From the NCBI GenBank assembly GCA_016781635.1, contig JADDPY010000206.1:3981-21481 (forward strand): 17,501 nt of DNA, given 5' to 3'. The notes under the pieces are model-generated. The model did no database searches. It was not told where the DNA came from and saw nothing but the letters and a program-made list of their open reading frames with translations. This stretch comes from Rubrobacter sp. (GTDB lineage Bacteria; Actinomycetota; Rubrobacteria; Rubrobacterales; Rubrobacteraceae). Below are positions 1-6,176 of this stretch, in pieces (the stretch's first letter is position 1; every line of letters begins with the position of its first letter). The translations under genes were made by a program, and so were the position numbers.

Positions 1-867
1 TCTCTGCGTACACACCTCCACAAAAGCCTCCGCCGCGGGCGAGAGGGGCCGGTCGTGCTCTACGAGCAGGACGAACGGGCGGGAGAAGCTCACCCCCCTA
101 ACGTCGAGCCGCTCCACGAGCGGCCGGGCCCCGAGGGTGCGAGCTGGAATTACCCCGATGCCCGCCCCAGCCGCAACAGCGCCCACGACGGCCGCGTTGG
201 AGCCGAGTTCCATCGCCACCGCCGGCCCCTCGAGACCGGCCCTTGCGAGCCCCTCCTCTACTGCCAGCCGCGTCGCCGAGCCCTTCTCCCTGAGCACAAA
301 CTGGCGACCGCCTAGCGCGCCCGTGTCCACGGTTCCGCCGACGAGCGGGTCCGAGGCTGAGGCCACCGGGACGAGCTCGTCCTCCTCGACTACCTTACAG
401 ACGAGCCGAGGATGCTCCACCGTGCGCCCCACGAGCGCAACCTCGACCTCGCGCCCGAGTATCAAGGCGACGGTCTCCTCCGTGTCGGCCACCCGTGCGT
501 CGAGCGCCACCTCCGGATACCGCTCGGAGAACTCCACGGCGAGCCGGGGAAGGAGCAACTCCCCTGGTGTCGAAGAAACCCCCACGGCGAGCCGTCCGCA
601 CGGCCCGGCTTGCCGGGCCATGCCCTCCTCAAGCTTCGCAACCTCGGCGAGGACACGGCGCGCGTGCCCCGCCAGATGTTCCCCCGCTGGTGTGGCGCGC
701 ATCGGCCGCCCCCGGGAGACGAGCGCCACCCCGAAGCGCTCCTCCAACGCATGCACGTGGTTGGAGACGGCAGGCTGCGTCATCCCCAGCTCCCGTCCCG
801 CCGACGAGAGCGAACCACACTCCAGTACGCACAGGAACACGCGAAGTCCTTGCAGGCTTACCCCCAT
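1..867 (-). CDS. LysR-family transcriptional regulator (3' end outside window)
   Basis: Reading leftward from an ATG at 867, 289 codons run open to the window edge, so the C-terminus is cut off, probably by only a few residues given the usual family length of about 290-310. Residues about 4-62 form the LysR winged helix-turn-helix, with the recognisable core SSAGRELGMTQPAVSNHV followed by LEERFGVALVSR. Residues from about 90 form the type 2 periplasmic-binding effector domain, ending in the motif AAGAGIGVIPARTL that is typical of CysB/CbbR-like members. It would act as a DNA-binding, effector-responsive activator or repressor. The ligand cannot be told from sequence. It lies downstream of and co-directional with the dioxygenase/hydrolase pair, separated by a strong inverted repeat, so it probably has its own promoter near 889-920. 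No good Shine-Dalgarno sequence precedes the ATG. The start is chosen because it sits directly before the HTH. Confidence 0.9.
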   Translation of the reverse strand, partial: MGVSLQGLRVFLCVLECGSLSSAGRELGMTQPAVSNHVHALEERFGVALVSRGRPMRATPAGEHLAGHARRVLAEVAKLEEGMARQAGPCGRLAVGVSSTPGELLLPRLAVEFSERYPEVALDARVADTEETVALILGREVEVALVGRTVEHPRLVCKVVEEDELVPVASASDPLVGGTVDTGALGGRQFVLREKGSATRLAVEEGLARAGLEGPAVAMELGSNAAVVGAVAAGAGIGVIPARTLGARPLVERLDVRGVSFSRPFVLLVEHDRPLSPAAEAFVEVCTQR

Positions 868-888
868 AGGATCAAAGCTATCACCTGA

Positions 889-920
889 AGGTTATGAAAG
901 CAATAAGTTCAGGTTATGAA
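889..920. promoter_or_regulatory. Candidate LysR-type operator/promoter region
   Basis: Immediately upstream of the LysR start there is a direct repeat, AGGTTATGAA, at 889-898 and 911-920 (22 bp apart, about two helical turns). Between and overlapping them is TTAT-N7-ATAA at 892-906, which contains the classic LysR T-N11-A geometry (T893/A905). LysR regulators commonly bind such sites in their own promoter. Binding here and autoregulation are inferred. No convincing -35/-10 pair was identified. Confidence 0.4.
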
Positions 921-992
921 CGCTAAGAGGTCTGGCGTTTGCGGGGCCCGAGCCTGGCTCATGCTGCCGGCGGAGGTGGTTACCAGTCTAGC

Positions 993-1041
993 GGCAGGGC
1001 TCGGACGCCGCCCTCAGACACGGCAGCGTCCGAGCCCTGCC
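993..1041 (-). terminator. Perfect 16-bp inverted repeat, probable terminator of the dioxygenase-hydrolase transcript
   Basis: Arms 993-1008 and 1026-1041 are perfect reverse complements (GGCAGGGCTCGGACGC and its complement) around a 17-nt spacer. The repeat begins 12 nt beyond the stop codon of the minus-strand hydrolase, where a terminator is expected. It has no T-tract on either side, so it is either a GC-type terminator without a U-run, an mRNA 3'-stabilising hairpin, or something else. Confidence 0.5.
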
Positions 1042-1052
1042 TAAAGCTCGGG

Positions 1053-1691
1053 CTACTGGGAGTTTGCGAGCACGCCTTCAAGCCACAAGCGAGAGGCGTC
1101 GACCTCCGGGCGGCCTATGCCGTGGCCGCCCGGTTGCCAGTCGAGGGTGACGTCCGCGCCCGCTTCCGTGAGGAGGCCCGCGAGCCGTTCGGTGTTCTCG
1201 GCCGGTACGATCGGGTCTGAACGGCCGGCCGCGAGGTAGACCGGGGTGCCCGAGAGGTCGGGCGTGGGCTCGGGCTCCAGGGGGACCATCGCCCGGAGGA
1301 GGACGGCGCCCGCGAGGAGGCCCGGGTGGAGAAGGAGTAGGCTCGCCGCGATGTTCGCCCCGTTGGAGAAGCCGACCGCCCAGATGCGGTTCCGGTCCAG
1401 CCCGTACTCTTGCGTGGCCGCCTCGACAAAACCGGCGAGCTCGTGGGTGCGCTTGATCAGGTCTTCCTCGTCGAAGACGCCCTCGGCGAGGCGCCTGAAG
1501 AAGCGGGGCATGCCGTGCTCCAGGACCTTCCCGCGCGGGCTTAGGAGGGCGGCGCTCCCGCGCATCATGCGGCCCAGCGGGAGCAAATCGTCCTCGTTAC
1601 CTCCGGTGCCGTGCAAGAGCAGCAGGGTGTTACCGTCGTCGCCTTCGGCCGGTACGAAGCGGTGCGCGAAGCCCGATATCTCGTTCGCCAC
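1053..1691 (-). CDS. Alpha/beta-hydrolase, phospholipase/carboxylesterase family (MhqD/YodD-like)
   Basis: The 212-residue product is a compact alpha/beta-hydrolase of the carboxylesterase type 2 (acyl-protein-thioesterase-like) family. The oxyanion region LLLLHGTGGNEDD is at about 23-35, the nucleophile elbow GFSNGA places Ser109, GRSDPIV gives Asp159, and GGHGI gives His190, so a complete Ser-Asp-His triad is visible. There is no signal peptide, so it should be cytosolic. The start is GTG at 1691, only 2 nt after the stop of the dioxygenase, with AGAAGG inside the preceding coding end as ribosome-binding site, so the two are translationally coupled. In Bacillus subtilis an equivalent dioxygenase/hydrolase pair (mhqE-mhqD) is induced by quinones and hydroquinones. 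A matching role here is inferred from gene order, and the true substrate is unknown. Confidence 0.88.
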   Translation of the reverse strand: MANEISGFAHRFVPAEGDDGNTLLLLHGTGGNEDDLLPLGRMMRGSAALLSPRGKVLEHGMPRFFRRLAEGVFDEEDLIKRTHELAGFVEAATQEYGLDRNRIWAVGFSNGANIAASLLLLHPGLLAGAVLLRAMVPLEPEPTPDLSGTPVYLAAGRSDPIVPAENTERLAGLLTEAGADVTLDWQPGGHGIGRPEVDASRLWLEGVLANSQ

Positions 1692-1693
1692 GG

Positions 1694-2656
1694 CTAGAGC
1701 GCCTTCTCTTGCGGCAGGCGAATCGGTGGCAGGTCTGCCGCGATCTTGTCGCGGTGCCTCTCCAGCCAGGGCGGGAGCTTCAAATTCTCGCCGAGGTGGT
1801 TCGGATCCTCGTCCACCGCGAAGCCGGGAGGGTCGGTCGCGATCTCGAAGAGTACGCCGCCGGGCTCGCGGAAGTAGATCGAGTGAAAGTACTGCCGGTC
1901 GAGGACGGGGGTGACGTCGAGGCCCCGCGCCTCGGCCTCCCCGCGCCAGGACTCCTCGGTCTCATCATCCGGCGCCCGCCAAGCGACGTGGTGCGTCGTC
2001 CCGACCGCGGTCTGTCCCCGTGCCGCGTCCGGCACCCCGACGACGTCCGCGAAGCTCTCGGCGTTCTCGCCTCCGGCCGTGGCGTACCGGACGCGACCGT
2101 CCTCCTCCCCGACCTTCTCGAAGCCCAGGAAGCTCGTGAGGAGCTCCTCCGTCCGGTCGGGTGCAACTTCGAGGAGGGTGACGCCCGAGATCTTGCGGAT
2201 AGCGTGCTCCTCGGGCACGGTGCTCCCCGCCCATGAAGAGGACGCCCCGTTCAGCCCCGGCCGCGCCACGATCTCTATCCCTAGTCCGTCGGGATCCTCG
2301 AAGGCGAGGACGGTCTCGTCGAAGCGGCGCGTAGGTGTCCCGAAGCGGACGCCGTGCTCCACGAGACGCTGCGTCCAATAGCCCAGAGAATCTTCCGGCA
2401 CAGCGAACGAGGTAGCCCCGATCTGGCCGGCCCCGCTCCGGCCGCGCGGTGCGCCGGGCCAGGAGAAGAAGGTCATGATCGTGCCGGGATTGCCGCCGGC
2501 GTCCCCATAGTAGAGGTGGTAGGAGCCCGGGTCGTCGAAGTTGACGGTTTTTTTGACGAGCCTGAGCCCCAGGACGCCCGCGTAGAAGTCGACGTTCTGC
2601 TGCGGGTCACCGGCTATTGCCGTAACGTGGTGTGCCCCCGCGAATTTTATAGCCAT
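1694..2656 (-). CDS. VOC-superfamily ring-cleaving dioxygenase (MhqE/MhqO/PcpA-like)
   Basis: The 320-residue protein has two tandem vicinal-oxygen-chelate (glyoxalase fold) modules, about residues 5-135 and 152-275. The expected metal ligands are visible: His10 in GAHHVTAI, His222 or His223 in GTTHHVAW, and Glu271 in GGVLFEIATD. This is the Fe(II)-binding pattern of hydroquinone-type extradiol dioxygenases such as PcpA, LinE and MhqO. The start is ATG at 2656, preceded by GGAGG; an upstream in-frame ATG at 2698 would add 14 unconserved-looking residues. It is the first gene of the minus-strand pair with the alpha/beta-hydrolase and diverges from glpP. Probable role: oxygen-dependent opening of (hydro)quinone-like rings, for detoxification or catabolism. 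Substrate specificity is not readable from the sequence. Confidence 0.9.
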   Translation of the reverse strand: MAIKFAGAHHVTAIAGDPQQNVDFYAGVLGLRLVKKTVNFDDPGSYHLYYGDAGGNPGTIMTFFSWPGAPRGRSGAGQIGATSFAVPEDSLGYWTQRLVEHGVRFGTPTRRFDETVLAFEDPDGLGIEIVARPGLNGASSSWAGSTVPEEHAIRKISGVTLLEVAPDRTEELLTSFLGFEKVGEEDGRVRYATAGGENAESFADVVGVPDAARGQTAVGTTHHVAWRAPDDETEESWRGEAEARGLDVTPVLDRQYFHSIYFREPGGVLFEIATDPPGFAVDEDPNHLGENLKLPPWLERHRDKIAADLPPIRLPQEKAL

Positions 2657-2690
2657 TGGTTCTTCGCCTCCGCGTCGTATACGGAAATTC

Positions 2691-2709
2691 GTTAGCACTT
2701 TAGTCTAGC
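2691..2709. promoter_or_regulatory. Imperfect palindrome in the divergent dioxygenase/glpP intergenic region
   Basis: GTTAG-N9-CTAGC at 2691-2709 is an interrupted inverted repeat (arms match at G, T, A, G; one mismatch) lying 35 bp upstream of the dioxygenase start and 48 bp before glpP. The position suits a repressor operator for the divergent promoters, for example a quinone-sensing regulator. This is suggestive only. No clear -35/-10 pair was found for either direction in 2657-2756. Confidence 0.25.
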
Positions 2710-2756
2710 GCAGCGTAGGGGGTTCGGCGGTCGGTGGGAGGTGCTATCGTCCGGGC

Positions 2757-3344
2757 ATGAAGAGGGCGGACGGCGGGCGCATTTTCGTTGAGGGGCTGCG
2801 TCGTGCTCCCGTCATACCGGCGGTGAGGGGTCCCGATGACGCGCTGCAGGCCGCCCTCTCGGGTCCACACGCGGCGGTCTTCGTGCTCGGCGGCGACGTC
2901 TTCCGGGTGCTGGAGACGATGGACCAGATAGGGAGCCGCAGGAAGCCCGCCGTGTGCGTCAACGTCGACCTCGTCGGGGGTATCTCCGCCGACGCGAGCG
3001 GCCTGCGATTTCTCGCCGGGCGGGTCGCGGGGATCATCTCGACTCACCGGCACGTCATCGAGCTCGCCAAGGGGTTGGGCCTCGTCGCGATCCAACGCCT
3101 CTTCGCCATAGATTCCGGGGCGGTCGAGCGGGGGGCACGCTTGATCGGCCGCGCCGACCCCCACTGCGTCGAGATACTCCCCGCCCTCGCGCTCCCCGAG
3201 GTCCTCGCCCTTTACCCCAAGCTTCTGGAACGTCCCGTCCTCGCCGGCGGCCTGCTCAAGAGCGAAGAAGACGTTGCGGCCCTGCTCTCCACCGGAGCCG
3301 CCGGCGTCTCCACGAGTCACAGAGGGCTCTGGCGCCCAAGCTAA
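2757..3344 (+). CDS. glpP: Glycerol-3-phosphate-responsive antiterminator GlpP
   Basis: The 195-residue product matches the GlpP family over its whole length. Characteristic segments are PVIPAV (about 18-23), VFVLGGDVF (41-49), VNVDLVGGISADASGLRFL (68-86), GIISTHRHVIELAKGLGL (92-109), QRLFAIDSGAV and, near the end, PVLAGGLLKSEEDV and GAAGVSTSHRGLW. The family has a TIM-barrel-like fold. In Bacillus, GlpP with bound G3P attaches to the leader of glp mRNA and prevents termination. It sits directly upstream of the glpK promoter and leader, which contains strong hairpins, so the same job is likely here. The start is ATG at 2757. The only Shine-Dalgarno-like stretch, GGGAGGTG at 2736-2743, is unusually far away (13 nt), so initiation may be weak. 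TAA ends the gene 27 nt before the glpK -35 box. Confidence 0.93.
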   Translation: MKRADGGRIFVEGLRRAPVIPAVRGPDDALQAALSGPHAAVFVLGGDVFRVLETMDQIGSRRKPAVCVNVDLVGGISADASGLRFLAGRVAGIISTHRHVIELAKGLGLVAIQRLFAIDSGAVERGARLIGRADPHCVEILPALALPEVLALYPKLLERPVLAGGLLKSEEDVAALLSTGAAGVSTSHRGLWRPS

Positions 3345-3371
3345 CTTGATGAACACCGCTGAACTTTCCGC

Positions 3372-3400
3372 TTGACGCGGATTTTTAGCCGGCGTAGAGT
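3372..3400 (+). promoter_or_regulatory. Sigma70-type promoter of the glpK-dha-glpD operon
   Basis: TTGACG at 3372-3377 and TAGAGT at 3395-3400 are separated by exactly 17 bp, a near-consensus housekeeping promoter. Transcription would begin near 3407 and give a leader of about 188 nt before the glpK ATG, long enough for the hairpins described at 3448-3528. It lies between glpP and glpK, so glpK and downstream genes can be expressed apart from glpP. Confidence 0.7.
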
Positions 3401-3447
3401 GTCCACGAAAGACAATAAGGCTTTGCGGGCACAGAGATATAAGAGAG

Positions 3448-3528
3448 AGCCTCGCACGGGAAGGAGAGCATCTGGCTGGCAAAAACGGCCAGGGCGTCTG
3501 CCGTGCGGGGCTTCTCGCGTTCGGGAGG
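3448..3528 (+). promoter_or_regulatory. Structured 5' leader of glpK, candidate GlpP antitermination target
   Basis: Three hairpins can be drawn. An outer 12-bp stem pairs 3448-3459 (AGCCTCGCACGG) with 3501-3512 (CCGTGCGGGGCT), all paired with one G:U, and can extend past a bulge through GAG/CTC. An inner stem pairs CTGGC 3472-3476 with GCCAG 3488-3492 around an A-rich loop. A third stem pairs 3511-3517 with 3522-3528 (CTTCTCG, CGGGAGG, two G:U) and shares bases 3511-3512 with the outer stem, so the two compete at their junction. In Bacillus GlpP acts on a terminator-like inverted repeat in the leader. Here no strong U-tract follows, so a terminator is likely but not proven. Confidence 0.5.
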
Positions 3529-3594
3529 TGAGGCCAGGGGAGAGTGGGGCGCAGCGTCAGCCGTAACGGGGGAAAGGTACGGAAAGGACAGGGT

Positions 3595-5118
3595 ATGGCA
3601 GGGGATTACGTTCTGTCGATAGACCAGGGTACGACGGGGACGACGGTGCTCGTCTTCGACCACGACGCGACGCTCGTGGGAAGGGCTTATTCGGAGTTCA
3701 CGCAGCATTATCCGAGGCCCGGTTGGGTCGAGCACGACGCGAACGAGATCTGGCGGGTCTCCATGCGCGTCGTCGGTGAGGCTTTGGGCGATGCCCAGGT
3801 GAGCGCCCGCCAGCTCGCCGCCATCGGCATAACGAACCAGCGCGAGACCGCCGTGATGTGGGACCGCTCGACCGGTGAGCCCGTCCACAACGCGATCGTG
3901 TGGCAGGACAGACGGGGCGCCGAGATCTGCGGCAAGCTCTCCGAGCAGGGCTACGACGGTACGGTAAGGGACAAGACCGGGCTGACTATAGACGCGTACT
4001 TCTCCGGCTCCAAGATCAAGTGGATGCTCGACAACGTCGAGGGCCTCAGGGAGCGGGCGGAGAACGGCGAGATCGCCTTCGGCACCATCGACTCCTGGAT
4101 GGTCTACAAGCTCACGGGTGGCCGGGCCCACGTCACCGATTACTCCAACGCCTCGCGCACCCTCCTCTACAACATCTTCGACCTCAAGTGGGACGACGAG
4201 CTTCTGGAGATGCTCACCGTGCCGCGCACCGTTTTGCCCGAGGTCAGGCCTTCTTCCCACGTCTACGGCAACACCGACCCCGAGGCCTTCTTCCAGGCCG
4301 AGGTCCCGGTCGCGGCCGTCATAGGGGACCAGCAGGCCGCCCTCTTCGGCGAGGCCTGCTACGAAAAAGGCCTCGCCAAAAACACGTACGGCACCGGCTC
4401 TTTCGCCCTCATGAACACGGGGACCGAGCCGATGAGGAGCGCGGGCGACCTCCTCACTACCATCGCGTGGGGGATCGGCGACGAGCCGGTCGAGTACGCC
4501 CTCGAAGGGGCAATTTTCGTCACGGGTGCCGCCGTGCAGTGGCTCCGCGACGGCCTCGGCATCATCAGTCAGGCCTCCGAGACCGAGGAGCTCGCCCGGA
4601 GCGTCGACTCGAACGACAACGTGTATTTCGTCCCGGCGCTCGTGGGCCTCGGGGCCCCGCACTGGGAGCCGTACGCTCGCGGCACCGTCGTGGGGATCAC
4701 GCGCGGCACCACCAAGGCGCACCTCGCCCGCGCGGCGCTCGAGAGCATGGCCTACCAGACGAAGGACGTCGTCGACTCGATGCAGAAGGACTCGGGGATA
4801 GAGCTTCCGGGGTTCAGGGCGGACGGCGGGGCGGCCTCCAACGGCTGGCTCATGCAGTTTCAGGCGGACATTCTCGGGGTGCCGGTAGAAGTGCCGGAGA
4901 TCACGGAGACCACGGCTTTAGGCTCCGCGTACCTCGCGGGGCTCGCGACCGGCTTCTGGACGGATCGTGACGAGCTCGCCGCAAAGTGGAAGCTCGCCAA
5001 CCGTTACGAGCCTCAGATGAGCGACGAGGAGCGGGAACGTCTGCACGGACGTTGGAAGGAGGCCGTCGAGCGCTCCAAAAACTGGGCGACCGAGGCCGTC
5101 GAGTCGCCCATTCAGTAG
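3595..5118 (+). CDS. glpK: Glycerol kinase GlpK
   Basis: This FGGY-family kinase of 507 residues (E. coli 502) phosphorylates glycerol with ATP to sn-glycerol-3-phosphate in the cytosol. Visible signatures: [10 protein letters not shown] at 8-17 (phosphate loop), GITNQRET at 78-85 and WQDRR at 103-107 (glycerol contacts), catalytic Asp245 in [24 protein letters not shown], and the C-terminal signature [12 protein letters not shown]. The start is ATG at 3595, preceded by AAAGGA. An earlier in-frame ATG at 3544 would lie within the leader and add residues absent from the family. In many Gram-positive GlpKs a histidine in the loop before EVP is phosphorylated by HPr to activate the enzyme. Here the aligned position appears to be Ala231 ([11 protein letters not shown]), so this control is probably absent. 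It is the first gene of the structural operon, 13 nt before dhaK. Confidence 0.97.
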   Translation: MAGDYVLSIDQGTTGTTVLVFDHDATLVGRAYSEFTQHYPRPGWVEHDANEIWRVSMRVVGEALGDAQVSARQLAAIGITNQRETAVMWDRSTGEPVHNAIVWQDRRGAEICGKLSEQGYDGTVRDKTGLTIDAYFSGSKIKWMLDNVEGLRERAENGEIAFGTIDSWMVYKLTGGRAHVTDYSNASRTLLYNIFDLKWDDELLEMLTVPRTVLPEVRPSSHVYGNTDPEAFFQAEVPVAAVIGDQQAALFGEACYEKGLAKNTYGTGSFALMNTGTEPMRSAGDLLTTIAWGIGDEPVEYALEGAIFVTGAAVQWLRDGLGIISQASETEELARSVDSNDNVYFVPALVGLGAPHWEPYARGTVVGITRGTTKAHLARAALESMAYQTKDVVDSMQKDSGIELPGFRADGGAASNGWLMQFQADILGVPVEVPEITETTALGSAYLAGLATGFWTDRDELAAKWKLANRYEPQMSDEERERLHGRWKEAVERSKNWATEAVESPIQ

Positions 5119-5131
5119 CGAGAGGAGCGCG

Positions 5132-6133
5132 ATGAAGAAAGTCATTAACGCCCCGGAGAACGTGGTCGCCGAGATGCTTCGGGGGATGGAGCTCGCCCAC
5201 GGCGGGATGCTCCGCGTCATCCATGACTTCGGCGTCGTCGTACGCGCCGACGCCCCCGTCCAGAGAAAGGTCGCCCTCATCAGTGGGGGCGGCTCCGGGC
5301 ACGAGCCGACGCACGGTGGCTACGTCGGCCCCGGGATGCTCGACGCCGCCTGTGCGGGCGTGGTCTTTACGAGCCCCACGCCGGACCAGATGCTCGAGGC
5401 CACAAAGGCAGTCGACGGCGGGGCCGGAGTGTTCTACGTCGTCAAAAACTACACCGGTGACGTCCTCAACTTCGAGATGGCCGGGGAGCTCGCCGAGGCC
5501 GAGGGGATCCAGACGGACTACGTCATCGTCAACGACGACGTCTCGGTGGAGGACTCGACCTACACCACGGGCCGCCGCGGTATTGCCGGCACGATCCTGG
5601 TCCACAAAATCGTCGGTGCCGCCGCCGATGATGGCAAAGACCTCTCGGGGGTCGGGGACATGGCCTCCCGGGTCAACGCTAACCTGCGTTCCATGGGGAT
5701 GGCGCTCACGAGTTGCACGCCGCCCGAGTCCGGCGAGCCTATCTTCGAGATCGCCGACGAAGACATGGAGATCGGGATGGGCATCCACGGCGAGCCCGGC
5801 ATCGAGCGCAAAAAGATAGAGCCCGCGGATCAGATCGTGGACGAGATGCTCGAGAAGATCCTCGGCGACAACGTGGACTTCACGGGCTCCGAGGTCGCCG
5901 TCATGATCAACGGCCTCGGCGGCACCCCGCTCATGGAGCTCTACGTGGCCTACGCCCGCGTCGCGGACGTCCTCAAGCGCGAGGGTGTGCAGGTCTGGCA
6001 GATGCCTTACATCGGCGAGTACATGACCTCTATAGAGATGGCCGGCTTCAGCATCTCGCTCCTCAAGCTCGACGAGGAGATGAAAGGCTACCTCCAGGCG
6101 CCTTGCAGCGTCGCGGCGGGGCGTCCTTTCTAG
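5132..6133 (+). CDS. dhaK: Dihydroxyacetone kinase subunit DhaK (substrate-binding, PTS type)
   Basis: The 333-residue protein binds dihydroxyacetone covalently and, with DhaL carrying ADP/ATP, produces DHAP. Family marks: SGGGSGHEPTHGGYVGPGML (51-70, including His57), NYTGD with Asp110, and MGIHGEPG placing the hemiaminal-forming His219. These line up with E. coli H56, D109 and H218. Its length fits stand-alone DhaK of the PEP-dependent system, not the ATP-dependent fused kinases of 550-600 residues. Separate dhaL and dhaM lie downstream, which supports this. The start is ATG at 5132 after GAGAGGAG, 13 nt downstream of glpK. It is separated from dhaL and dhaM by a membrane protein and an acyl-CoA synthetase, an uncommon arrangement because dhaK, dhaL and dhaM are usually contiguous. 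Confidence 0.96.
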   Translation: MKKVINAPENVVAEMLRGMELAHGGMLRVIHDFGVVVRADAPVQRKVALISGGGSGHEPTHGGYVGPGMLDAACAGVVFTSPTPDQMLEATKAVDGGAGVFYVVKNYTGDVLNFEMAGELAEAEGIQTDYVIVNDDVSVEDSTYTTGRRGIAGTILVHKIVGAAADDGKDLSGVGDMASRVNANLRSMGMALTSCTPPESGEPIFEIADEDMEIGMGIHGEPGIERKKIEPADQIVDEMLEKILGDNVDFTGSEVAVMINGLGGTPLMELYVAYARVADVLKREGVQVWQMPYIGEYMTSIEMAGFSISLLKLDEEMKGYLQAPCSVAAGRPF

Positions 6134-6176
6134 AGGGCCGGAGCAGTCGTAGAAAACGAAGGGGAAAGGGAACTAT

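Noticed and set aside
137..919. 260-codon plus-strand frame at the left edge
   Set aside because: It is antisense to the LysR regulator, whose HTH and effector domain are clear. The product is Ser/Thr/Arg/Pro-rich low complexity.
3385..4722. 445-codon open frame on the minus strand opposite glpK and its leader
   Set aside because: It is the mirror of a highly conserved gene in GC-rich DNA, where antisense frames stay open. Its protein is low-complexity (Asp/Val/Gly/Arg-rich) and has no recognisable motif.
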